Assembly (NCBI GenBank): GCA_030762175.1 | Contig: CM060831.1 | Location: 85,216,501 to 85,280,500, forward strand | Reading direction: 5' to 3' | From: Metallyticus violacea | Lineage: Eukaryota > Arthropoda > Insecta > Mantodea > Metallyticidae | DNA: 64,000 bases | In this document: positions 32,965 through 44,311 of the stretch, piece by piece | How the letters are laid out: each line of letters opens with the position of its first letter | Position numbering within the stretch: the first letter of the stretch is position 1 | Notes under the pieces: generated by a model | Database searches by the model: none | What the model was told of the DNA's origin: nothing | What the model saw: the letters and a program-made list of their open reading frames with translations, nothing else | Translations under genes and position numbers: made by a program

Positions 32965-33530
32965 TACTATCAGGAAGAAGAAAACTTCCTTTTTTTCGAA
33001 GTTCTGATATGTCCTTTACTAGTGTCTCTTTTCAAACACCAACAGTAATTAGCCATATTTGACACACCCCAATAGCCTTGTAGTGGCTTTCATTGTTTAA
33101 TGTCTTTATGAAATTGTCACCTTGTTCTTCACTCATTGCACCAAGATTCGCAGGGAAGTAATCAATGTGAATGTTGAGAAAATACACTTTAACACTCGTT
33201 CTACACCTTATATTTCTAAAATATTGTAACATTTATTCCACAATTTCTTTATAGTTCTCAGATTTCTTGTTGTCAAGAAAGTTTTCTGTCACTGTCAACC
33301 TTGCTGACTTCTCTAACTCGGACATCGACTGAGGAAAGATCTCATCCTGCATAAGCTCATGAATCTGGGGGTACATCGAAAATACCTGCTGTTATCTTAG
33401 TTTCAGTTTTCTGTGGGAACTTTGTAACAAGAAAGTTGAAACAATCAGAGCAGTAACAAATTGCGTCATCAGACGTAACTTAATATGGAGTGGTGGAAGA
33501 AGGACATTTGAAGGAGTAACAATGGTTCAT
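32965..33530 (-). pseudogene. Relic of a recurrent arthropod mobile-DNA-associated protein (LLPPLHIKL family)
   Basis: On the minus strand, in order: NVLLPPLHIKLRLMTQFVTA; after a frame change, PQIHELMQDEIFPQSMSELE; LTVTENFLDNKKSENYKEIVE; a stop; MLQYFRNIRCRTSVKVYFLN; HIDYFPANLGAMSEEQGDNF; and, after another shift, YWGVSNMANYCWCLKRDTS. These blocks have the order and spacing of a protein that, from general knowledge, recurs in many arthropod genomes (typical motifs LLPPLHIKLGLMK, MSLKVHFLHSHLDFFP, GERFHQD, ADYCW.L.RD). Its function is unknown to me; multiplicity suggests it travels with a transposon. At least two frameshifts and one stop make this copy dead. No terminal repeats were found around it. 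Confidence 0.6.
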
Positions 33531-35662
33531 ACTATACATTTTTTTTCCTGCAGGAACTAAATTGCTGCTTTGTGGTCATTTTTTTCGCTATTTTATGATC
33601 CGATGCTCTGATTTAGCCCTACTGTCTCATTCACAAAGTGAATAATTTATTATCTTGTTTAAAACTCTCAAAATATTTATTTTATGTATCTGCTCAATGA
33701 ACAAATAATAAAAACATCTGTTTTCTACAATACCGATTTCGGAAACACTGTAGCACGCTGAAACGAAAATAAGCCTGGTTTGAGAGATTCCATGTAGTAA
33801 GGAATAAAAAATATCAACAGTTTTCATTCAGCAAAAATTGTGCAGACCAGTGTTACAATAGATTCAGTCAGAAAACCAATGCAACTGATTTCCGAACTGA
33901 TTGCCTGTCATTGTCTATCCAGCGCCAGAACATCGGCTTAAGAGGTACTGGAGAAATCCTATTGTTATACACACAAATACAGTTTTTCCTCAGTGATGTG
34001 GTTGCAGCACTTGGGGTAGTGTCAAGTTAACAAGGAAGGTCCGTTAAAATCTCAGTCGAATATTTGTCGAACAGTTCGCTATTCTAATATGCAAGCTATA
34101 ATATCGTTTTGTTTACAGATCGAAAGTTCAATTATTATTATTATTATTATTATTATTGTTATTATTATTATTATTATTATTGTGTCATTTTGTTAAAATT
34201 TAGAAAACCTCTCTTATTATTAACTCGACGGCTAGCAAACGATTCACAATTTAATTTTCCGATCAGAACTTTTTCAAACTTGAAACACTACTCCCTTCCC
34301 AGCAGAACATTTTGAAGTGTACAAAATGTAGGAGTTCTGCCCTTGCAGGATATTTTGGCAGTAAAAGAATGGATTCCACAATCTGGCCAAATGCAAGAGA
34401 GATAGAGAGAGAGAGAGAGCAACACAGAAATCTAATGGTTAGTTTTAATTGGTAGAATCTATCAGTTATAACATATATTTTACATTTCTTGCTATAAAGT
34501 ATAAAAATAACAGTATTGTTACGGATCAGCTACGAAAAAGTTTTTAAACTCCAACTTTTTTTAAAAAAATTTAAAATAGGAAACGCTTCTCTTTTCTTTA
34601 TTTGCAGAACCCTAAAAATAATGCTGAATATCACATTCTAAGACTGGGCTAGCACTTTCGGCACTTTGAAGACATTTGAAGAGTTAAATGTAGCAGATTT
34701 AACTATAATAAAATTGCATCCCTCAGAATGAATTATTTACTGATAAATAAAAAATTTATAAGTTAAAACACACAACACAAGAGCATACAAATCACTCCAA
34801 ATAGAATGACGTAAACTGTAGTAAATGCTGTAAATGAGGTCATAAAAGTGATTTTGTGTTAATTTATTTGGAATTAATCATTTTTTTTTAATGATTAACC
34901 AAATGGAACAGATATTTCATTATAATTTTCTAACTAGACTAACTAGACTATTGAATTTTCTAAATTTTCTAACTAGACTATTAAATATGTATATTCTTTA
35001 TTTATGCTGTACATATTTCAAAGTGGCAATTTATATATAATTAAACTTAACTACTTTTCTTGTTGTAAACATTTAAAACTTACACAGTTCCATTCTTTTC
35101 CAGGAAAAGTAAGCGCTTATTTTTACTACATTCTAAAATATCAATAATATCAATAAGTGAGAAATGGAAATAGTGCCCTAGTGAATATAATTTCTTAAAT
35201 CCAGCAATAAATATAAAACATTCTTTAATGGAAAGAGCTCTTTTCTGACATTAAAGAACATTAAGTACCATAATATAGTATTCATTAAATAGATAAATTT
35301 TATTTTCAAATTAAACATTAAGATCATATTTGCTAAGTAATACAACAAGAGGTTGATATGGCGCCGAAATTCTGTGTAACATATGGCAAAATACTAAATA
35401 TTGCGTCCCATAATATTATTCTTAAACCCAATGCCTAAGAATGTGTCACATAATACATATGACAACTGCTAACACAACCTTCTTTTCAAAGTACTTTGTA
35501 ATATTCCACATGAACCAAATCTGTAAATACCTTACCGAATAGCATGCGATTATCGCATAGATTTTGAAATTCGATTTCCAGGCATGAGAGCTTCGGTAAA
35601 TAAACACTGATAGTTATTAGCGAATTTCCCAGCAATGAATCGGACTCACAAAACATAAAACA

Positions 35663-35696
<34 letters not shown>

Positions 35697-35823
35697 GCTA
35701 TTTTATTCTAATTCTGAAGATGTAAGCTATTGTGGTTGTACCCATGGATAGCGTTTTTAATAATCTATCCAAATCTGCATTAATCGTACCTACTAGGCAC
35801 TAACAATAATTAAAAAAACTCGT

Positions 35824-35859
<36 letters not shown>

Positions 35860-36189
35860 AAAAATATAAATAAAGTAACACTATTAACAATGTAACAAAT
35901 TAACAGTGATTATAACAGCAGAAAAGGATAAAACAAATAATTACTATATATATATATGTATATATATACATATGTATATATATATGTATATATACATATG
36001 TAGTAATTATAATAGTAGTAAAGGATAAAACACAAAGAAAAAGTCACACTTGAGATCGCTATATTTCGGACTCGTGGAGTCCTATGGCAAGAAGACAAGT
36101 GACAATAGTGTTACTTTATTTTTATTTTATATTATATATATATATATCACACATATATATGTTGTGTGTATGTGTGTGCGCGCGCGCAC
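33531..36189. other. AT-rich spacer with several microsatellites
   Basis: No gene seen. Microsatellites: (ATT)n 34131-34181, (ATT)n 35664-35696, (AT)n 35825-35857, mixed (TA)(TG)n 35943-36002, and AT/GT/GC dinucleotides 36132-36190. A (GA)n of about 18 bases is near 34401-34419. A short local duplication (TTCTAACTAGACTA) is at 34928-34982. Confidence 0.7.
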
Positions 36190-36576
36190 GAAAACGATTT
36201 TTCAATTTTTTTTTTTTAATTTTTCGCTTTAGTTCAATCCCCACCCCCAATGGTCCAATTTTGCTGGTTAACGAACTCAGCGAATAAACTGTTAATTGAT
36301 TTAAAAAATTTTAAGGAAACTCGGTATATGCTATTGAAATAAAATTAGCAAAAATAGTTTCTGAAACTTAGTGAAATTGCACTATTAGGACAGGAGGTTA
36401 CCTGAAACCCAAAATTTAAAAATCGCTCTAGCGGCATCTATATTTGTTTCTTCACAACAATATTCGGTATGCACCATTTAAATCAATTTAATTACAATAG
36501 TTTCTGAAAATTAGGAAAATTGGACTTTTAGGATATATTTAAAAGCCGAAATTTAATAAGTGTTCGTTTTACTTTC

Positions 36577-36580
36577 TCTT

Positions 36581-36611
<31 letters not shown>
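36577..36611. repeat. Poly(T) run inside long repeat B
   Basis: An uninterrupted T-run of about 35 bases at the junction of the tandem units and the unique tail. Long repeat A has no such run there. Confidence 0.9.
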
Positions 36612-36614
<3 letters not shown>

Positions 36615-37060
36615 GAAATGAGAAATTAATTCAGCATATAAACTTGATGATGCATGAATTTTATATTTAACAAAGCCACCGTAGTGAAGATAGCAAATGT
36701 TAATATATTAATATAATATGTGTGAGAGAGTTCTGTAATAACCTTCAGAAAACCTTCAGATATAACTTTCGATTGTTTTTATTAATGCTTAGTACATTGT
36801 ATTTGTTTTTGAATAGTAGTATATTTTTGTTTTATTGAAACATATGAACATCTTAAATACGCAAGGTAGCTGGAATTTTTCTGTTATTTCTCTCTATTTT
36901 AGTAAATATAAAGATAATGCCAAGGGCTCAGGTGATAAACATGCTTACACTTAAAATATTTAAAAATACTCACATAGTATAGCTTTGACTATAAATGGTC
37001 GTACATTTCATTTAATTAATAATTTACCATATTTTTTTTAATCTCAGTAATAATAATAAC

Positions 37061-37635
37061 TATTTCATTCATGTGACGTCATCTTAAAATCGATCAATGA
37101 AACGAAACATTGACCAATCACAGTCGGATAGAGCAGTGAAATAATCGAAAAAAACATTATCAAACCTGTATTATCACGCGACGTACATTTATTTTGTGGT
37201 CAGTGTGGCCAACTTTGTATCTCCACTGTATAATTCCTGAGCACGCATCACTAACCACTTTTGCTAGCAGACGGTGGGGAGCTATTGATAACTACAAAAG
37301 TATGGGCAATCGACGACCATTACGCAAAATGGGAGGTTTCTTCAAAGAGATGTTCATAGGTATAACATTTTATACAAGTGTTAATATTCTGTGTGCGAAT
37401 TTCAAATATATATTACTTTTATTCATGAAATAGTCCTAAACCCGTATTTTGCTCTTCTCTGTTGGCATTTCTGACAATCGACATTCTTCTGTCGCAAGAT
37501 TGCTCGAAAATGTTAAGGACAAATATACAATTACTACAGTTTTGTAAGCCAAGTTTGGAGTATTATATTTAAATTCTTATTTTATTCATGCAATATCGTA
37601 GTCCTAATAAATATCACTTGTGATAAATCTAAAAT
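37061..37635. repeat. Extra segment in long repeat B, absent from repeat A
   Basis: Repeat A passes from its AAT array directly to GGTTTCTCTTTTGTAATAC. Repeat B has about 575 bp between AATAATAATAAC and GTTTCTCTTTTGTAATAC. It starts TATTTCATTCATGTGACGTC and holds a small palindrome (TCAATG..CATTGA near 37096-37115). No terminal repeats, target duplication or protein were found. It is either an insertion in B or a part replaced by AAT expansion in A. Confidence 0.6.
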
Positions 37636-37770
37636 TGTAGTTTCTCTTTTGTAATACTTATAAGTTGCAAGAATTTTGTTCCCCTAAAACCACACAGTAA
37701 TACTATCTTACTTCCTTTCATTAATTATTAAGGCGTTATTTGGATTTTTATTAAAAATTATTCAACTCGG

Positions 37771-39779
37771 TGAGGAATTCGCTTCGTTTACGCGTGGCGG
37801 ACATTTTACAAGTACGGGCACATCATTAGCGTGCTGAAATGATAAGCATAACGCTATAGACAAGTAAGTTAGCCAGCCGTAACACAAACTTAATTCCTCC
37901 ATAAAAGAAGACTGCGATGAGAATATTTTTTAATTTATGCTGTTAAATAGCACATCGGAAGGAAGACAGAGACGCTCCGTTTGCACGCTACTGAAGCTCG
38001 GGATAATATTTTCGTCGGGCTATACTTAGAACAGAATATGGAACAAATATATACTGTGGTTGCAGCGGGTGTCAGTGAACATAGGGCGATCTCCAAGTTC
38101 CATGCTTGTGTCGACCCAAATTTAGCTTCCTTCGAGTTGGAGGACGGTTGCGCAGCCTGGAAACGGAGCGGTCCACGGTGAAACGGGGACCGCAATATAT
38201 TGATGTACGCTCATGCCATTTGCGTTAAGAAGGCAGAAACTGGAGTTTGTAAAATATGTAACGCAATATATTAAACTCTGGCTCCATTGACTAAGACCAG
38301 TGGGAAAGGAACCATCCAATTAAATGAAAGTTGCTGGAGGTTGCTGTAAATCTCAGTTGCGTATGTTGGAACTAGGCTGGGATATAAAAGAAACCCTTGT
38401 GTTGGGTATAACTTCTCCGAGTACGCGTTCATTTGTATTTTTCCCATTTCATAGCTTCTCAAAAATGCAACTGCCTTTTCAGAATTATCATAAGTAATAA
38501 TTATTAGAACTACTAGTATATATATTTGAAATTCGGGCACAGAATATTAACACTTGCGTAAAATATTATACCTATGAAAGTGCGAATGGTATGGAAGCCT
38601 AGCATCACTTTCCGTACATCACACTCATGTTGGCATTTTAATGAACTTACGTCTCAGTAGCAACTGGTCGTAGCTCCCTGTCGTATAGAACCTTAAAGTT
38701 AGTTGTATCATGAACATCGAATTCAAAGCAGGATTTCGCTTAGTTTGTGATTGTAATCGGGCACACATCTGTTTAGGTGCCATGGACTGCACACATGCCC
38801 ATTAAATCCCTGTGGGTTATAATGCAAGAGTGTTCAGAATAGAATAATTATGCCCTTTGGCAATTTCTCCCCTTGTACGTTCTTTGTCCTTATTTGAGAT
38901 CGATTTTCCTCCCCACTCCAATTATTTCTTATATTTTAGCACTAATAAAATCTTCTCACGTTTGTTAAAATTTGCCGCTGCATTCACTTTGACATTTACT
39001 TATTTGAAGGCCTGTTAATAAAAAAATGTATAGCAGGAGGAATAAATATTCATTTTCTTGAACATCAACTGCTCTAAACAGGAATCCCCCCCCCCTTTTT
39101 CCTGAATGTTGCCATAGGTTTTACGGTTATCGCAAACTCAAGGTTATGCAGTCTGAGGTTATTTTTATGCAACAAAAATGATAACTAACCTCTAGTTATT
39201 TAAATTGCCGTTAAAATAATCTCCAGTTAGCAACTTTTATACAACTGACCCTTACTGCAGTTCCAACAAGTGATGAACCACATAGAACTCCTGCTAGCAC
39301 TAGCTGCGCTCCTGTTTGATATTAGTAGCTGATATTGTGAAAGCAGATTGATGTTATATGGTCATTTAACACTATTGCACTTTATGTACTTCACAGTTGG
39401 ATAGGTTCCCCGTTAGTATTAAAACACGCAAAATAAATTTTACTGTTAAAAAGTTAAACTACAACTGGTGGATTTCTTCTACTCGAATTAAACGAAGATT
39501 GTCAAAGTATTTAGTGCTAGAGAAATTAGGAGGTGATGCTTATCACACTATCTCTAATCTCTACGACTGCGGGATTTGCTAGGCGGGTAAACGCAGCTCT
39601 AACTTGGTAGATGTAAGGCTGGCCGATCTCAATTGGTAGTGCTGTGAGAGTTTCACATTCTACTATACCACTTTTATTTATTTTTTTTTTTTTTTGCGGT
39701 TTCGGTAATTGTTAACGACTAAGTAAACGAAAACATGGCAAAAATAACTAGAAAGTAACATATTAAGAGATAAATGGAA
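37771..39779. other. Spacer, nothing recognised
   Basis: Two kilobases with no supported gene or repeat. 37960-38200 is less AT-rich and open in more than one frame, but nothing in it resembles a known protein. Confidence 0.4.
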
Positions 39780-41884
39780 GCTTTAATGATAGTCGTGGTG
39801 GTGGTAGTAGTAATAGTAGTAGTAGTAATAGTAGTAGTAACAGTAGTAGTAATAATAGTGGTAATAATAGTAGTAGTAATAGTAGTAGTAACAATAGTAG
39901 TAATAGTAGTAGTAGTAACAGTAGTAGTAATTATAATAGTAGTAATAGTAGTTACAGTAGTAGTAATAGTAGTAACAACAGTAGTAGTAGTAATAATAGT
40001 AGTAATAGTAGTAATAATAGTAGTAATAGTAATAGTAGTAATAGTAATAATAGTAATAGTAGTAGTAATAGTAATAGTAGTAGTAATAGTAGTAGTAATT
40101 ATAATAGTAGTAATAGTAGTTACAGTAGCAGTAATAGTAGTAATAATAGTAGTAATAGCAATAAGAGTAATAGTAGTAGTAATTATAATAGTAGTAATAG
40201 TAGTTACAGTAGTAGTAATAGTAGTAATAACAGTAGTAATATAATAGTAGTAATAGTAATAGTACTAGTAGTAGTAATAGTAGTAATAGTAATAGTAGTA
40301 ATAATAGTAGTAGTAATAATAGTAGTAGTAATAGTAGTAGTAATAGTAATAGTAATAGTAATAGTAGTAGTAATAGTAGTAATAGTAATAGTAATAGTAG
40401 TAGTAATAGTAATAGTAGTAGTAATAGTAGTAGTAATAATAATAGTGGTAATAGTAATAGTAGTAGTAATAGTAATAATAGTAGTAATAGTAATAGTAGT
40501 AGTAATAGTAGTAGTAATAATAGTAGTAATAGTAATAGTAGTAGTAATAGTAATATTAGTAGTAATAGTAGTAGTAATAGTAATAGTAGTATTAATAGTA
40601 ATAGTAGTAGTAGCAGCAGTAATAGCAGTAGTAGTAGTTGTAGTAGTAGTTTAGTAGTAGTAATAGTAGTAGTAATAGTAGTAGTAACAATAGTAGTAGT
40701 AGAGTAGTAGTAATTATAATGGTAGTAATAGTAGTAACAGTAGTAATAGTAGTAGTAATAGTAGTAATAGTAATGGTAGTAGTAGTAGTAGTAGTAGTAG
40801 TAGCAGCAGTAATAGCAGTTGTAGTAGTTGTAGTAGTAGTAGTAGTAGTTGTAGTAGTAGAAGTAATAGTAGTAGTAATAGTAGTAGTAGTAGTAGTAGT
40901 AGTAGTAATAGTAGTAGTAATAGTAGTAATAGTAATAGTAATAGTAATAGTAGTAGTAATAATAATAGTGGTAATAGTAATAGTAGTAGTAATAGTAATA
41001 ATAGTAGTAATAGTAATAGTAGTAGTAATAGTAGTAGTAATAATAGTAGTAATAGTAATAGTAGTAGTAATAGCAATAGTAGTAGTAATAGTAGTAGTAA
41101 TAGTAATAGTAGTATTAATAGTAATAGTAGTAGTAGCAGCAGTAATAGCAGTAGTAGTAGTTGTAGTAGTAGTTTAGTAGTAGTAATAGTAGTAGTAACA
41201 ATAGTAGTAGTAGAGTAGTAGTAATTATAATGGTAGTAATAGTAGTAACAGTAGTAATAGTAGTAGTAATAGTAGTAATAGTAATGGTAGTAGTAGTAGT
41301 AGTAGTAGTAGCAGCAGTAATAGCAGTTGTAGTAGTTGTAGTAGTAGTAGTAGTTGTAGTAGTAGAAGTAATAGTAGTAGTAATAGTAGTAGTAGTAGTA
41401 GTAGTAATAGTAGTAGTAATAGTAGTAATAGTAATAGTAATAGTAATAGTAGTAGTAATAATAATAGTGGTAATAGTAATAGTAGTAGTAATAGTAATAA
41501 TAGTAGTAATAGTAATAGTAGTAGTAATAGTAGTAGTAATATAGTAGTAATAGTAATAGTAGTAGTAATAGTAATATTAGTAGTAATAGTAGTAGTAATA
41601 GTAATAGTAGTATTAATAGTAATAGTAGTAGTAGCAGCAGTAATAGCAGTAGTAGTAGTTGTAGTAGTAGTTTAGTAGTAGTAATAGTAGTAGTAACAAT
41701 AGTAGTAGTAGAGTAGTAGTAATTATAATGGTAGTAATAGTAGTAACAGTAGTAATAGTAGTAGTAATAGTAGTAATAGTAATGGTAGTAGTAGTAGTAG
41801 TAGTAGTAGCAGCAGTAATAGCAGTTGTAGTAGTTGTAGTAGTAGTAGTAGTAGTTGTAGTAGTAGAAGTAATAGTAGTAGTAA

Positions 41885-41916
<32 letters not shown>

Positions 41917-42410
41917 ATAGTAGTAGTAATAGTAATAGTAATAGTAATAGTAGTAGTAATAATAATAGTGGTAATAGTAATAGTAGTAGTAATAGTAATA
42001 CAAGTAGTAATAGTAATAGTAGTAGTAATAGTAGTAGTAATAATAGTAGTAATAGTAATAGTAGTAGTAATAGTAATATTAGTAGTAATAGTAGTAGTAA
42101 TAGTAATAGTAGTATTAATAGTAATAGTAGTAGTAGCAGCAGTAAAAGCAGTAGTAGTAGTTGTAGTAGTATTTTAGTAGTAGTAATAGTAGTAGTAACA
42201 ATAGTAGTAGTAGAGTAGTAGTAATTATAATGGTAGTAATAGTAGTAACAGTAGTAATAGTAGTAGTAATAGTAGTAATAGTAATGGTAGTAGTAGTAGT
42301 AGTAGTAGCAGCAGTAATAGCAGTTGTAGTAGTTGTAGTAGTAGTAGTAGTTGTAGTAGTAGAAGTAATAGTAGTAGTAATAGTAGTAGTAGTAGTAGAA
42401 GTATTTATTA
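39780..42410. repeat. Trinucleotide array, (AGT/AAT)n, with ~500-bp higher-order units
   Basis: About 2.6 kb are built almost wholly of AGT and AAT triplets with occasional ACA, GGT, TGT and GCA variants. The variants are not random. The marker AGAGTAGTAGTAATTATAAT occurs at 40701, 41212, 41710 and 42212 (spacings 511, 498, 502), each time followed by the same order of variants (GGTAGTAATAG, GCAGCAGTAATAGCAG, TTGTAGTAGTTG). In the first 400 bp a smaller local duplication uses GTAGTAATTATAATAGTAG (39925, 40093, 40174). Long Val/Ile or Tyr/Leu open frames through the array are artefacts. It is a satellite-like higher-order repeat inside a microsatellite. Confidence 0.95.
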
Positions 42411-42563
42411 TTCCAGTTATACTAGGTATACATATATTGCACATCACAGTCGCATGGGCCGCAAGACTGTTCATGCTCTTGTAAAATTCTTCATTTCTGA
42501 AATTAATTCCAACAAAAGAACACAGTAACATTAACAAGAACGTATTCACACACACTCACTCAA

Positions 42564-42829
42564 TTTTTTTAATTGGTTTATTTACGGACGCTCCTTAACA
42601 TCTCAGGTTATCAGCGTCCCATTCAATTCAGGGCGTGAAACGGCCGACAAATATTGCTTAGAGGCCTCTCCTTTCAGGCTTGAGGTTCTTTATCGTGCCG
42701 TAAATGTACGACACGGGACCCACGGTTTTGCTTCCCTTCCGTAGGAAATCATACTTAGGATTTTTACACCCGAAAAAATCCATCGATCCTGGCCGCATTT
42801 GAACCCGCGATCTTGGGTTTAGAAGGCTC
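42564..42829 (-). repeat. SINE1 copy, 5'-truncated at the B box
   Basis: Minus-strand copy that begins at CCTTCTAAACCCAAGATCGC and lacks the A box. Body and GTAAATAAACC-type tail are present. ACTCACTCAA (42554-42563) and ACTTACTCAA (42830-42839) are a 9-of-10 target duplication. It sits 150 bp beyond the trinucleotide array. Confidence 0.9.
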
Positions 42830-42839
42830 ACTTACTCAA

Positions 42840-43914
42840 CACACACATATGAAACACACATGTATACAATAGTTCTGATTTATGTACAAATTTTATAGAA
42901 ATTTCTTGTCCATAAAATTGCGTATTTTATTTAAGTAAATGCCCGGGTTTAGCCAGTTTTGTCTATTTACAACTAAGTCCCAACATGTCGCAACAAGTCA
43001 TGCTATTCTCGACCTGTGTTTCATGCCTAGCTCCATGATATAGGTTTCTTTATTCCATCTAATATTAAATACGCTGCAGGTCCAGGGCGCCTGGAAGTTT
43101 TGGTACTCTGGTAGATCTCAATTTCAGAATTTATACTTGGCAAAAAATTATGGCGTGTTATTTATTCACGCGTTAGCTGGTGAGGGGGGGGGGGGCGGAA
43201 GCAAGGACCCAGCCAAGAAAGTAACTGTCATAAAGAGAGCAAAAAGTTAGAAGTAATTTTAAAAAATGCTTCGATTCCTCTGGTCTGTTTCCGTAATAAT
43301 TAGTAAATACCAAAGGAAATTTAGGTACATAGATTACAAAGGTGTGATTGCTTGGATTTTTAGAGAAGGACGGTAATATTTGGCTTCTTGCAAATATGCA
43401 AATCTTGTTATGCGCCATTGTGACAAGAAACAGTTCCTCGAGCGAAAATACGTTTTCTGTAGACCAAAGAAGCGGTAGAAAAATGCTGAATTGATGATCT
43501 TCAACAAAGTAACTACAAAATCGGTAATGGGAAATAGTAGAAAACGATCTTTGCTGAAGCTTTCGATTAAATCGGTGGCTTAATTGTGTCAATCAATCGT
43601 CAAATTTTTGAGATATAAAGGATGAAGATAATAAACTTCCAAAATATCTGATTTTAGCTCGAAGTTTCAATTGAAGTTCTAAAAAGATAATTGAGGAGCA
43701 TTATTTAGATACTTTTTATCAGTATCTAAATAATATTGATAAAACTCTCTCGTCAATTATGAACAGTGAAAAACGGAATTGGAGTCGCATGAAAATAACA
43801 ATGCTGGAAGACTCTAGTTTAGTTAAGTTAAACAATTATCATAATTGACAGAAGCTAAATTTAAATATACTTTGCTAAAATTATATATATATATACAAAA
43901 AACATACATACATA
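42840..43914. other. Spacer; one long open frame without a good start
   Basis: A minus-strand frame at 43173-43592 is open for 139 codons, but its start would be TTG and its product resembles nothing I know. By length it could occur by chance in 64 kb. A run of ten or more G (43187-43196) lies at its end. Nothing else is supported here. Confidence 0.2.
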
Positions 43915-44020
43915 TAAGTTTCCGGCCTGACCATTTCCTAGGTATGATAAAGACAAAAGCTATATTTCACTTTTCAATATAGTTACCTTTTATTACAACA
44001 CACTTTTTACATCTTTGAAT

Positions 44021-44301
44021 GATCGCCACGGGTGGCCGAGGTCGTTAAGGGGCGTGAGCGGGAGGTCTAGGGTTCGAATCCCGTCAGGACCGTTCTCCCT
44101 GACTAAGGTCTTTTCCAGGTTTTCCTCAGTCCTCACAAATGGCAAATGCCCGGAAGGTACCCTAAAAGTAGGCCTGGAACGTTTCCTTAAAAAAAAAAAA
44201 AATCCTTTCCCAATATATAATTTCATCTCATGTATCATCAGTGTTACTGCCCGTGGTGCCTCAGCAGTAAAAACGGGCGTTAAACACGAATCAAAAAAAA
44301 A
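44021..44301 (+). repeat. SINE2 copy inside mariner copy 4, perfect target duplication
   Basis: This is the best-defined SINE2: 281 bp from GATCGCCACGGGTGGCCGAG to a 9-base A tail. The exact duplication ATCTTTGAAT stands at 44011-44020 and 44302-44311; uninterrupted mariner copies have it once. The tRNA-like head has A box GGTGGCCGAGGTCGTTAAGG and B box AGGGTTCGAATCCCGTC; the tail region is GGGCGTTAAACACGAATC. The A box resembles that of leucine or serine tRNAs. Confidence 0.97.
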
Positions 44302-44311
44302 ATCTTTGAAT

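Larger units (their letters stand above)
36190..37770 (+). repeat. Long repeat B: second copy of the 144-bp-unit repeat, with an inverted first unit
   Basis: About 36267-36600 holds two to three units in direct orientation (markers at 36385 and 36529, 144 bp apart; ACCTGAAACCCAAAATTTAA and GCTCTAGCGGCATC). The preceding 36190-36266 is a unit in the opposite orientation (CCCCACCCCCAATGGTCCAA is the reverse complement of the block at 21808-21828), giving a head-to-head start. The tail (36620-37060 and 37636-37770) runs parallel to 22745-23460, interrupted by a 575-bp extra segment. It lies about 14 kb from repeat A, in the same orientation. Confidence 0.82.

Noticed and set aside
37935..38319. 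Overlapping open frames on both strands
   Set aside because: Open in several frames at once because of local composition; no protein-like motif in any of them.
40714..42003. A 429-codon minus-strand frame of Tyr/Leu and several Val/Ile-rich plus frames
   Set aside because: They are readings of a trinucleotide array, which has no stop in several frames; there is no protein-like composition.
43173..43592. A 139-codon minus-strand open frame
   Set aside because: It has no ATG at the start, no recognisable domain, and a length that can arise by chance in 64 kb of AT-rich DNA.
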